A DNA stretch of 64,000 bases from JAHOYW01 sp963664605 (GTDB taxonomy: Bacteria; Verrucomicrobiota; Lentisphaeria; Victivallales; Victivallaceae): assembly GCA_963664605.1 (NCBI GenBank), contig OY761536.1, positions 1 to 64,000 of the forward strand, given 5' to 3'. This document shows positions 7,161-16,089 of this stretch, piece by piece; positions within the stretch are counted from its first letter, which is position 1, and each line of letters starts with the position of its first letter. The translations under genes were made by a program, and so were the position numbers. The notes beneath the pieces are model-generated. The model was not told the origin of the DNA. It made no database searches and saw only the letters and a program-made list of their open reading frames with translations.

Positions 7161-8735
7161 ATGAAAAAAGTTTTGATTCCAACAAAGCTGGACGCAGTCG
7201 CGGCAAATTTACTGGCAGAAAAATCTTATAATGTTGTTCAGGATGCCGATCGTTCATTAGAAGAGCTGGCTACCGAACATAAAGATACGGAAGTCCTTAT
7301 TGTCCGAAGCGAAAAAGTCACTCCTGAAATCATTGATGCACTTCCTGAGCTGAAGCTGGTAGTTCGTGCCGGAGCCGGTTATAACACAATTGATACTAAA
7401 TACGCCCGGCGTAAAAATATTGATGTAATGAATACTCCCGGAGCCAATTCCAATGCCGTAGCGGAAGAAGTCGTTGCGCTTATGCTTGCCGGAGCCCGCC
7501 ATCTGGTTCCTGCTGATATTTCAACCCGCGCAGGAAAATGGGAAAAGAAAAGTTTTATGGGCACAGAGCTTACCGGGAAAACAATCGGTATTGTCGGCTT
7601 AGGTAATATCGGCCGTTTGCTTATAAAACGCCTGGAAGGTTTCAATATGCGGATTCTTGGTTATGATCCGATGATCTCTCCGGGACTGGCTGAAAAAATC
7701 GGTGTTGAACTTTGTTCCGTACAGGAAATATTTGAACATGCCGATTACGTATCCCTGCATATTCCAGAGAATGATGAAACCCGCGGCATGATTAACTGCA
7801 AACTTTTGCGTTCGATGAAAGACGGCGCAACTTTGGTTAACTGTGCCCGCGCAGGAGTTATTAACGAAGAAGATATGCGCGCTGTCAAAGCGGAGAAAAA
7901 AATAATTTTCTGTAATGATGTCTACCCGAAAGACGCAGCAGGTGAAAAATCTGTCGCTGACATTGCTGATGTTATGCTCCCTCACCTCGGAGCCAGCACA
8001 AAAGAAGCAAACTTCAACGCCGCTAAACGCGCCGCGGAACAGACGGTTGCTTATTTCGAACAGGGAATTACCAATTGCGTAGTTAATAAAGGTATTCCGG
8101 ATGGACTTGATGAAGCTTACCAGCGCCTTGCATTTGTACTGACATCAATCGCCAGCGGTTATCTTGGCAAAGATAAACATCCAAGCCGTATTGAAACCAG
8201 TTTTTATGGTGAACTGAATCAGTACGCCAAATGGATGACCGCACCAATCACAGCGGCAATTTCCAGCGAATTTGATATTTTCCAGGATTCCTCTGATGCG
8301 GAAAGCTTCCTTGAATCCCGCGGCATTGATTTAGTCAACCGTGACGTCAATGATGAAAAACATTACGGCGAATCAATGACTATCGATTTATTTGCCGGTG
8401 ATGAAGTTGTCGCTCAAGCAAGTGTCCGCGGAACTATTGCCGAAAACAATTTGATGGTGTCCAGGCTGAAAAACTTCGACAAGCTTTATCTTGAGCCAAG
8501 CGGGAACAATCTTTTTGTCGAATACAATGACCAACCCGGGGTTATAGGTAAAATAGCCAGCATTCTCGGAGAAAAGAATATCAATATCATAGATCTTCGC
8601 GCACCGCAGGATATAAAATCCGGTAAATCATTAGCGGTTATTAAGACCAATAGTGATATACCTGGAATGCTCATAGATAAAATCAAAGAAGATGTCAATG
8701 CGCAGCATGCATTCCAGTTTTCTTTTAAAGCCTGA
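7161..8735 (+). CDS. serA: D-3-phosphoglycerate dehydrogenase
   Basis: A 524-aa enzyme oxidising 3-phosphoglycerate with NAD+ in the first step of serine biosynthesis. The NAD-binding Rossmann motif is GIVGLGNIGRLL (~residue 145); catalytic residues sit in NCARAGVINEEDM (Arg), the conserved Glu in the next segment and LPHLGAS (His). After the catalytic core are an intervening ASB-like domain and a C-terminal ACT domain (YNDQPGVIGKIASILGEKNINI), so the length is the long class with serine feedback regulation. GGAG before ATG 7161 sets the start. mutS follows after 20 bases and is probably co-transcribed. Confidence 0.93.
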   Translation: MKKVLIPTKLDAVAANLLAEKSYNVVQDADRSLEELATEHKDTEVLIVRSEKVTPEIIDALPELKLVVRAGAGYNTIDTKYARRKNIDVMNTPGANSNAVAEEVVALMLAGARHLVPADISTRAGKWEKKSFMGTELTGKTIGIVGLGNIGRLLIKRLEGFNMRILGYDPMISPGLAEKIGVELCSVQEIFEHADYVSLHIPENDETRGMINCKLLRSMKDGATLVNCARAGVINEEDMRAVKAEKKIIFCNDVYPKDAAGEKSVADIADVMLPHLGASTKEANFNAAKRAAEQTVAYFEQGITNCVVNKGIPDGLDEAYQRLAFVLTSIASGYLGKDKHPSRIETSFYGELNQYAKWMTAPITAAISSEFDIFQDSSDAESFLESRGIDLVNRDVNDEKHYGESMTIDLFAGDEVVAQASVRGTIAENNLMVSRLKNFDKLYLEPSGNNLFVEYNDQPGVIGKIASILGEKNINIIDLRAPQDIKSGKSLAVIKTNSDIPGMLIDKIKEDVNAQHAFQFSFKA

Positions 8736-8755
8736 TTATCTTTTCCGGAGGCGCT

Positions 8756-11407
8756 GTGAGTGATATAAAATTAACGCCAATGATGAAGCAGTATCAACAG
8801 TCGAAGAATGAAATTCCCGACGATGCCATATTACTGTTCAGAATGGGTGATTTCTATGAGATGTTCTTTGAAGACGCTAGTAAAGCCAGCGCCATTATGA
8901 ACATCACTCTCACCAAGCGCGGCGGAGTCCCGATGGCTGGCTTCCCATATCATTCCCTGGAAAAACATTTGCCTATCCTCCTAAAGTCCGGAGTAAAAGT
9001 GGCAATAGCCGAGCAAATGGAAGACCCAAAACTTGCCAAAGGGCTGGTCAAACGGCAGATTACAAGGATAATAACCCCTGGGACTGTTATTGACGCGGCG
9101 GCTTTAATGCCGGATAAAAATAATTTTCTCGTTTCAGTTGTTTCCAGCAAGAACAAGACCGGTTTGGCATCATTGGATATCAGTACCGGGGAATTTAAAG
9201 TGACGGAACTTGAGTCTATCAGCAAAGTTGAAACTGAGCTGACCCGTTTAGGCGCAAAAGAATGTATCTTGTCACAGCATGAATACGAAAAATGGAAACA
9301 GGAAGACTGTTTACCAATTACTGATAAAGGTTTTATCTGGACCCCGCTTGAGGATTGGATATTCTCATTTGATGTTGCCGAAGAACTGTTAAAAAGACAA
9401 TTGAAAGCAGCTTCGCTTGACGGCTTCGGCTGCCGGGGACTGCGTGCCGGAGTTTGCGCTGCCGGTGCGGTTTTGCATTATGCTGTTGAAAACCTTCGTC
9501 AGGATGCTAACCATATCAAAAAACTTTCTGTGTATAATGACAGCGCCTATCTTGAACTTGATTCTATTTCACAACGCAATCTCGAACTGGTGGACTCAAT
9601 GTTTGGCGGAGGAAAGGCCAACACTCTTCTCGGAGTACTGGACAAGACCTCCACTTCAATGGGAGGACGCTTGCTGCGTGACTGGATATTGCGGCCGCTG
9701 TTTGAAAAAGACAGGATCACAGCCCGTCTTGATGCGGTTGAGGCTCTACGCGATGATCCATTGACCTTGGCTGAACTTCGTGAAACGATTGGTTCTGTAC
9801 GCGACCTCGAACGCATTATCGCACGTTTGAATGTAGGCAGCGCCAACGCACGGGATACGCTGGCTCTTGCCAACGGGCTTGCCATGATTCCGCCAGTAAA
9901 AACTTTGTTGAGTAACTTTGATACTGTTTTGCTGGATGAACTTCAAAGCTGTCTGCATGATCTGTCTGAATTAACAGAACGTATTATCAATACTATCTCA
10001 GAGGAACCTCCAAATACTTTGACTGACGGCGATATAATCCGTTCCGGGTTCAACGCGGAACTTGATGAATTGCGAAGCGCTTCCACGGAGGGGAAAAACT
10101 GGTTGGGTAATATTCAGAAACAGGAACAGGAACGCAGCGGTATTAAAAACCTCAAAGTGAAATATAACAAAGTTTTTGGTTATTATATTGAGATCAGCAA
10201 ATCAAATCTGGATATGGTTCCCGAAGATTATATCCGTAAGCAGACCCTGGTCAACGCTGAACGTTTTATCACGCCGGAACTAAAAGAAATAGAAAGCAAG
10301 ATTCTTGGAGCCGAAGATAAATCCAAGGCTCTGGAATATCAGCTTTTTCAGCAGTTGCGCAGTTTTGTGCTGGAATTCACCGAAAAAATACAGGAAAGCT
10401 CAGCTGCTCTGGCTAAAACAGATGTTATATGCACTCTTGCGGAATGCGCCAGAGTTTATTCATATACCCGTCCACACATCCGGGAGGATGAAACTTTGAT
10501 AATTGAAGGCGGCCGCCATCCCGTGCTTGACGCGGTAATGCAAGGCGAACGCTTTGTTCCGAATGATGTTTTACTTGACGGGAACGAAAACCGGATAATG
10601 ATTATCACCGGACCGAATATGGCCGGTAAATCCACTTACATAAGACAAACCGCGCTACTGGTTCTGTTGGCTCAAATGGGTTCATTTATTCCTGCTAATC
10701 GTGCGTCAATCGGGCTGGTCGACCGCATTTTCACCAGAGTCGGCGCTGCAGATGATATCTCGCGCGGTCAAAGTACATTTATGGTGGAGATGGTGGAAAC
10801 AGCCAGTATTCTGAATCACGCGACCAGCAAAAGTCTGGTTATACTTGATGAAATCGGACGCGGCACAAGCACCTTTGACGGTTTAAGTATAGCCTGGGCG
10901 GTCGCTGAATTTCTCCATGACACCCCGGGAAGTCAAGCCCGGACGCAATTCGCAACACATTATCATGAATTGACCGAAATGGCCCTGACCAGACGCGGCG
11001 TAAAAAATTATAATATCGCGGTAAAAGAATATGGCGATAAAATTATTTTTCTCCGCCAGATAGTGCCTGGTGGAACAGATAAAAGCTACGGTATACATGT
11101 CGCTAAACTCGCGGGGCTGCCGGATTCTATTATCAACCGCGCTAATGAAATACTTGAAAACCTTGAAAATTCCGCAATGTCAAAAGATGGCGATATAGTT
11201 CTGGCTATGCATCACGAGCACGGAAAACCGGTTAAATATACAGCCGGATATGATGACGGTAAAAGTCAGTTTTTCGGAGTTACGGAAACCGGGAAAAACA
11301 CGCCTGCGAAAGAAAAAGAGCTTGAACCAGAACACCTTGGAGAACAACAACCTGAAAATGGCAATAGAGAAAATGACTCTGATTCTTTCCAGCCGATGTT
11401 GTTTTAA
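8756..11407 (+). CDS. mutS: DNA mismatch repair protein MutS
   Basis: An 883-aa MutS. The N-terminal mismatch-binding Phe-x-Glu is in GDFYEMFFEDA near residue 38. The ATPase domain shows Walker A GPNMAGKSTYIRQ, the signature stretch SRGQSTFMVEM, Walker B LVILDEIGRGTS and FATHYHEL. After a charged, low-complexity linker the protein ends in QPMLF, which fits the beta-clamp binding motif (Q-x-x-L/M-F) at the MutS C-terminus. The start is GTG 8756 with CGGAGG just upstream. It recognises mismatches and recruits MutL. No mutL is in the window. Confidence 0.97.
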   Translation: MSDIKLTPMMKQYQQSKNEIPDDAILLFRMGDFYEMFFEDASKASAIMNITLTKRGGVPMAGFPYHSLEKHLPILLKSGVKVAIAEQMEDPKLAKGLVKRQITRIITPGTVIDAAALMPDKNNFLVSVVSSKNKTGLASLDISTGEFKVTELESISKVETELTRLGAKECILSQHEYEKWKQEDCLPITDKGFIWTPLEDWIFSFDVAEELLKRQLKAASLDGFGCRGLRAGVCAAGAVLHYAVENLRQDANHIKKLSVYNDSAYLELDSISQRNLELVDSMFGGGKANTLLGVLDKTSTSMGGRLLRDWILRPLFEKDRITARLDAVEALRDDPLTLAELRETIGSVRDLERIIARLNVGSANARDTLALANGLAMIPPVKTLLSNFDTVLLDELQSCLHDLSELTERIINTISEEPPNTLTDGDIIRSGFNAELDELRSASTEGKNWLGNIQKQEQERSGIKNLKVKYNKVFGYYIEISKSNLDMVPEDYIRKQTLVNAERFITPELKEIESKILGAEDKSKALEYQLFQQLRSFVLEFTEKIQESSAALAKTDVICTLAECARVYSYTRPHIREDETLIIEGGRHPVLDAVMQGERFVPNDVLLDGNENRIMIITGPNMAGKSTYIRQTALLVLLAQMGSFIPANRASIGLVDRIFTRVGAADDISRGQSTFMVEMVETASILNHATSKSLVILDEIGRGTSTFDGLSIAWAVAEFLHDTPGSQARTQFATHYHELTEMALTRRGVKNYNIAVKEYGDKIIFLRQIVPGGTDKSYGIHVAKLAGLPDSIINRANEILENLENSAMSKDGDIVLAMHHEHGKPVKYTAGYDDGKSQFFGVTETGKNTPAKEKELEPEHLGEQQPENGNRENDSDSFQPMLF

Positions 11408-11551
11408 AGCGCCCCACACCCTAAAAGAACTTTTTTGTATACAAAGCTCGATTTTTACTTGAAAAATTAATTCCCGCAATTAGGGTATAGTGTTGCAGGT
11501 AGAATATTTTATTATAATGGTAAATTTGTATTATAAATAAGGTTTAAAGAT

Positions 11552-12142
11552 ATGTTTAAAAAAATATGGCATGAAGAAATGATCCAGCATCATATCCTGG
11601 AACGTCAAGGCAAAGAACCATTGAACTCTTATTATTATGCCACCAATTATCCTGATGTATACGCTGCTGCAGAAAGAACTTTTGGTTCCTGGGGTGAAGC
11701 TATCGAATCATGTGGAATCGACTATGATACAGTCCGCAAATACAAAAGCTGGACAAAACAGGCGGTTCTGGATGAGATCCGCAGATTAGCCAAAGAGAAT
11801 GAGCCGTTATACTCGCAATACGCCCAAAATAATTATAAGCCTTTATATATGGCATCAATAAAACGCTTTAAAAACTGGGGCAATGCTTTGAAAAGCGCCG
11901 GAATAAAATATAAGGATGTCCGCCTGCGCCGGAGCATGACTCCAGAAGAAATAAAAAAGGAAATTCTTGCGCTCTTCCGTAAAAAAGAGAACCTTTCTTA
12001 CACCAGCATGCGTGAAAATCATCAATATCTTCTTGCCGCCGGAATGAAAAAACTAGGTGATGGAAGCTGGGCAAAAGCACGCCGTCAGTGTGGTATTCTT
12101 ACCAATTACCGACTTAATTCTGTAAAAGCCAAGAGCAATTAA
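11552..12142 (+). CDS. Protein of HNH-endonuclease-associated repeats
   Basis: A 196-aa protein made of three imperfect repeats of about 60 residues, each with a hydrophobic helix, an L-Y/S-x-x-x-Y stretch and an aromatic-rich end such as AERTFGSWGEAIESCGI, SIKRFKNWGNALKSAGI and MKKLGDGSWAKARRQCGI. This F/W-x-x-W-x-x-A-L-x-x-x-G-I pattern is the HNH_repeat (homing-endonuclease-associated repeat), presumed to bind DNA. No HNH nuclease motif is present, so it is a repeat-only protein. It is preceded by a TATAAT-like element at 11513-11518 without a clear -35. Function unknown; DNA binding is inferred. Confidence 0.65.
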   Translation: MFKKIWHEEMIQHHILERQGKEPLNSYYYATNYPDVYAAAERTFGSWGEAIESCGIDYDTVRKYKSWTKQAVLDEIRRLAKENEPLYSQYAQNNYKPLYMASIKRFKNWGNALKSAGIKYKDVRLRRSMTPEEIKKEILALFRKKENLSYTSMRENHQYLLAAGMKKLGDGSWAKARRQCGILTNYRLNSVKAKSN

Positions 12143-12155
12143 TCACAGCAATTGG

Positions 12156-13439
12156 TTAGTATGTGAATAGCCAATGATCAATGGAAACAAGCATTTTGTC
12201 TCCCTTGATCATATCTATTTTTAACTTATAACGCTTATTTGGCTCAACTCTCTTGGGCAGTTTCATTGTAATAAACTCAGGCTGAAGCGGAGAGATTTTA
12301 AAAGTTTCATAACTCTTAGTAGAGAGAATATAACCACGAGATGCTTTCATAAGGACATCCATAATCAAACCGTCATTCGCCTCAACTGGCATAAACTGCA
12401 TTTCGCATTTGTAGCGTTTACCCTGGGAATATTTTTTCAACTGCATACCGAAAAGCCCATTTTCCGTAACATTATTGATTGTATTCATACCACGGCCGAC
12501 AATGAGTTTCCAAGTCCACTCAACACGCTGTTTAGGTTTGGCTTCCAGGTTAATATAAGGATATATTGAAAAACAATCATCCGTTTTCCAGAAAATAACT
12601 TTTTCAAATACAGCTTTGGAAATAAAAGAAAACACTCCCTGCTCTTTCAATCCACCTACAGCAATCCAGCGTTTCGCTTTGGAAAGGCGCTCATTCGTAA
12701 ACTCATAATAATTGCGAAAATCTTTTATAATAATAGGTTCACAATCAATATAATTAATTCTTTTCTGGTCAACTATGCGCGACTGCTGGTAAGGAACAAC
12801 GATCCACGGTGTTAAACCTGGATCTGAGTTATTGAATATCGCAGTAGGACTGATCCGTGCTTTTAAAGTCTCATCGCTTAAGTTAAAAAATACTCCTTTG
12901 AGCTCAATCAAAGAGCTGTCTGAAAAAATGCAGTCTATGCGCATCTTGTAGTTAAGCTCTTTTTTACTGTTGTCGCAATCCTGGAGGAATGACACCATTA
13001 CTTTTTCTTTTTTATCACCCAGTCTGGCAACTTTTGATTCCCAAGGGAAAAATTCTGTTATTTTCAGGTTAGCATTGGAGTCAATGGTTCCCCGTCCAAC
13101 TCCAGGCAGAATTAACTCTTTCTTTTCCTTGGGAATTTCGACAAGCGGTTCAAATACCTGGGCAAGCCCATAGTGTATAACGCCATCAGGAGCGGCTCCT
13201 TTACTCAGAAGTTCTACGGAATTTTTCAAGGTAATACTTTTGAACCATCCGCCGCGAACGACATCAACCGCATAATTGTTGGATTCCAGCCTGTTAGGAG
13301 TTATAAGGACAGTCTTCAAAAAGTTGTTGCTTATGAGATATCCGGCAAATTTCTTCTCAAGATATACTTTTTCAACCTTTACTGCAGCACCTGATTGCAG
13401 GCTGACGAATAAAAACAAAAATACCAAAAATTTATACAT
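12156..13439 (-). CDS. Exported protein of unknown function
   Basis: A 427-aa protein with a clear signal peptide (FLVFLFLFVSLQSGAA) and no further membrane segment, so probably periplasmic or secreted. The sequence is rich in beta-strand-like stretches and resembles the carbohydrate-binding, galactose-mutarotase-like folds only in general character; I do not recognise a family. It ends 14 bases from the convergent HNH-repeat gene. An extended -10 promoter lies about 50 bases upstream. In Lentisphaerota such proteins often accompany glycan degradation, but nothing here proves it. Confidence 0.6.
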   Translation of the reverse strand: MYKFLVFLFLFVSLQSGAAVKVEKVYLEKKFAGYLISNNFLKTVLITPNRLESNNYAVDVVRGGWFKSITLKNSVELLSKGAAPDGVIHYGLAQVFEPLVEIPKEKKELILPGVGRGTIDSNANLKITEFFPWESKVARLGDKKEKVMVSFLQDCDNSKKELNYKMRIDCIFSDSSLIELKGVFFNLSDETLKARISPTAIFNNSDPGLTPWIVVPYQQSRIVDQKRINYIDCEPIIIKDFRNYYEFTNERLSKAKRWIAVGGLKEQGVFSFISKAVFEKVIFWKTDDCFSIYPYINLEAKPKQRVEWTWKLIVGRGMNTINNVTENGLFGMQLKKYSQGKRYKCEMQFMPVEANDGLIMDVLMKASRGYILSTKSYETFKISPLQPEFITMKLPKRVEPNKRYKLKIDMIKGDKMLVSIDHWLFTY

Positions 13440-13487
13440 AAAAAAATCTGTATCCTGAATATTTATAAATGTATACTATCATTAATA

Positions 13488-13496
13488 ATTATAGCA
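13488..13496 (-). promoter_or_regulatory. Extended -10 promoter for the exported protein gene
   Basis: On the minus strand TGC-TATAAT gives a consensus -10 with the extended TG element and no good -35, about 50 bases before the ATG. Further upstream, 13542-13559 is an inverted repeat (TTGACT...AGTCAA, 6-nt loop) that could be an operator or the end signal of the next minus-strand operon. Confidence 0.5.
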
Positions 13497-13692
13497 GATA
13501 CAAACAGATAAAACACGATTTTTTAGAAAAAAATAGATTTTTTGACTAAAATAAGTCAAAATAGCATCTCATTTTTTCCTGAAAATTTATTTTGGAGCAA
13601 AAGCTTATCAAGGGGCATCATTATATAATGATACAGTTTTTGAAAAGAGTTTCCTAAGAAAAATATTTTCTGCAGATATTCAAAAGCAGCAA

Positions 13693-14334
13693 TTATTTAT
13701 TATTAGTTCCAACTCCACCGCTGATTACCAGCTTCATGCCTTCACTGACCTTCATGTCTAAAAATTGACAGTCTTCGCGGGGGACAAAAAGTAAAAAACC
13801 ACTCGTAGGGTTCGGGGTGGTGGGAACAAAAACGCTAAGGACTTCTTTCCCAGATTTTTTAGAAAGTTCACAGCCGTCTTTATTATCGTTGGTCAGGAAA
13901 CCGATTGTATAAATACCTTTGCGGGGATATTCAATCATAACGACCTTGCGGAACATATTGCCCTTAGGAGTCCAGAGTGCCTCCCCTATCTGACGGGAAG
14001 TGACATATACTGAACGCAAAATGGGAACTCTCAGCAGAAGCCATTCCATGAAACTAGCGGACATGCGTCCAAATTTATAGCTCATGAATTCGCCGACTAA
14101 TAACAATATTATTACTATCAGCAACAGAGTTCCAACCCTTATTGCCTGCTGCACCCAAAATAAGTTATGCAGTTCCGGCGCAAAACGCTGTACCAGTTTT
14201 ACCGCCCAGTTGGTAAGTCTATTGTACAAAAATCCAGCCAGCCAGAAAGTAACGATCACCGGGACCAAAGCCAGCACCCCGGCAAAAAAACGACTTTTCA
14301 AACGTCTCAATATTTGAACTTTAGTCTTTTTCAT
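13693..14334 (-). CDS. DUF502 family inner-membrane protein
   Basis: A 213-aa protein with two N-terminal transmembrane segments (FFAGVLALVPVIVTFWLAGFL and a second around residues 65-85) and a soluble C-terminal domain with VPTTPNPTSGFLLFVPRED, the hallmark stretch of DUF502. Function is unknown. Its start overlaps the end of the corC-like gene by 14 bases, so it is the last gene of the phoH-pgpH-ybeY-corC operon. Confidence 0.85.
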   Translation of the reverse strand: MKKTKVQILRRLKSRFFAGVLALVPVIVTFWLAGFLYNRLTNWAVKLVQRFAPELHNLFWVQQAIRVGTLLLIVIILLLVGEFMSYKFGRMSASFMEWLLLRVPILRSVYVTSRQIGEALWTPKGNMFRKVVMIEYPRKGIYTIGFLTNDNKDGCELSKKSGKEVLSVFVPTTPNPTSGFLLFVPREDCQFLDMKVSEGMKLVISGGVGTNNK

Positions 14335-15583
14335 TTTCCGGATCGTTTGGGTTTATTTCAACTAGAAGGACTTTGCGACGGTCAGCTTTAAGTATTTTTA
14401 AAGTTCCAATGTCATCAACCTCTATTTCTTCATTTTCTTTTGGTATCTTACCAAATTCACCGCAGACATAGCCGGCAATCGTATCAACATCTTCGTCTTC
14501 CGGGAGCTCCAGTCCGAATTCATGGTTTATATCATCAATCAGGCAGCGCCCTTCAACCCGGATGGAACCGTTAGGCAGGCGGAGCATAGCATTGTTCTCA
14601 TTTTCGTTTTCATCATATTCATCATGGATCTCGCCAACGATTTCTTCAATAATATCCTCCAAAGTAACCATACCGGAAGTGCCGCCGTATTCATCTATAA
14701 TTATAGCGACATGTATTTTATTATTCTGAAATTCCTCCAGCAAATCGCCGACATTTTTGGTTTCAGGGACAAACAGCGGCGCATGCATAAAGTCTGCGAG
14801 AGTAGTAAAGGATTTTTCAGTGTCAAGGAAATCTTTAGCATAAATAATGCCTTTTATCTCATCAATGTTCTTACCGTAAATCGGTATACGGCTGTGTCCG
14901 CTTTTAATAATAGTTTGCTTTGCCTCCTCTATTGAAGCCTTGACCGCCAGCGTCGTCATGTCTACGCGCGGCGTCATTATCTCCCTGACCAATGTATTAT
15001 CAAGGTCAAATATCCCGCGAATCATACGCTTTTCATCTTCTTCGAGGCTTTCGCCAAGATCATTACTATCGTGTTCCACCAGTGACATGATCTCGTCTTC
15101 GGCAGAAGTTTTTTCCTCTTCATTTTCGTTGGACGCACTTGCCGAAGTTATTCTCATCAGAAATAGAACCGGGAAACAAATTGTGAGCGATAAGAGTCTT
15201 ATAAACGGCATCGTAACGCGCAAAAAGAAAATATCCACCCGTTTCAATACCAGGCTGATTATAAGGGAACAGGCCAAAAGCAACCCCAGGACGCTAAGCA
15301 GGACATATCCCCCGACTTCGTATTGTGTTAATTTTGAATTGATTTCCCCGATAAACACGAACAGCAGTACGCTTATTGCCGCAAGTATCAGCAATATCAA
15401 ATAACTGAACACGGCATAAAATTCATTACGGTGCTCCAGCCAATGTTCCAGTTTCCTGGCCAGATCTTTATCATCCGCTTCCAGACGGCGTATGCGTCCA
15501 GGTGTCAGTTCGTAAAAAGATTCCCATGCCGTTAACAACCAGATAAAAACAAAAACTCCCCCTATAAGGAAATAAACATTCAT
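14321..15583 (-). CDS. CorC/HlyC family CBS-domain membrane protein
   Basis: A 420-aa protein with about four hydrophobic segments in the first 150 residues (CNNM/DUF21-like), then two CBS domains (VREIMTPRVDMTTL and the HVAIIIDEYGGTSGMVTLEDIIEEIVGEI stretch) and a C-terminal CorC_HlyC domain. Family members are proposed to take part in Mg2+/Co2+ efflux. The acidic linker before the CBS pair is long. ATGA overlap with ybeY upstream and 14-base overlap with DUF502 downstream indicate one operon. Confidence 0.88.
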   Translation of the reverse strand: MNVYFLIGGVFVFIWLLTAWESFYELTPGRIRRLEADDKDLARKLEHWLEHRNEFYAVFSYLILLILAAISVLLFVFIGEINSKLTQYEVGGYVLLSVLGLLLACSLIISLVLKRVDIFFLRVTMPFIRLLSLTICFPVLFLMRITSASASNENEEEKTSAEDEIMSLVEHDSNDLGESLEEDEKRMIRGIFDLDNTLVREIMTPRVDMTTLAVKASIEEAKQTIIKSGHSRIPIYGKNIDEIKGIIYAKDFLDTEKSFTTLADFMHAPLFVPETKNVGDLLEEFQNNKIHVAIIIDEYGGTSGMVTLEDIIEEIVGEIHDEYDENENENNAMLRLPNGSIRVEGRCLIDDINHEFGLELPEDEDVDTIAGYVCGEFGKIPKENEEIEVDDIGTLKILKADRRKVLLVEINPNDPENEKD

Positions 15584-16089
15584 ATTTCTTTTAAGCCCCT
15601 CCCAGGCTCTTGTTTAATAAAAATATTTTCAAATTTAAATTCTTTTTCAAGTTCTTTCATTACTTCACGTTCGCGCCGCCGCATTCTTTTCCTGGAGGCA
15701 GCGTCCAGGTCGTCTTCCCCGGCGGAATGCAGCAGTCCATGCACAATATACAATGCCAGCTCACGCGCATAAGTCGAATTTTTACGCTTTGCTCCTTCGC
15801 GCTCCGCAACATCCGGACACACGAACAGATCTACCGCAATATCACCATCAAACAACTCATCATCACTTTCAAGATAACAAAAAGTTATAACATCGGTCGT
15901 TCCTTCATGACCAACGTAGTTTTCATTTATATCCGCCATCTCCCAGTCATTGACAAAGGCTATATTAATTATAAGATCACGTTCAACCGGCAGACGAGTC
16001 AGTTGCGCCGCCTTTAGAATCATCTGCTTCATCAGTTTCCGGCGTGGTGGTTTCTTTTTTCTGTGCCGCCACGAATAAGTCGTCTTCAT
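15580..16089 (-). CDS. ybeY: Endoribonuclease YbeY (16S rRNA maturation)
   Basis: A metal-dependent endoribonuclease needed for 16S rRNA 3'-end maturation and ribosome quality control. The zinc motif H-G-x-L-H-x-x-G-x-D is visible in IVHGLLHSAGEDDL, and DVITFCY-D-G-D-I precedes it. ATG 16089 is preferred: GAGG lies 6 bases upstream and the first residues (YSWRHRKKKPP) resemble the N-terminal strand of the family. This places the first 107 bases inside the 3' end of pgpH. Later in-frame ATGs (16032, 16023) would remove that strand. Stop overlaps the corC-like start by ATGA. Confidence 0.9.
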   Translation of the reverse strand: MKTTYSWRHRKKKPPRRKLMKQMILKAAQLTRLPVERDLIINIAFVNDWEMADINENYVGHEGTTDVITFCYLESDDELFDGDIAVDLFVCPDVAEREGAKRKNSTYARELALYIVHGLLHSAGEDDLDAASRKRMRRREREVMKELEKEFKFENIFIKQEPGRGLKEI

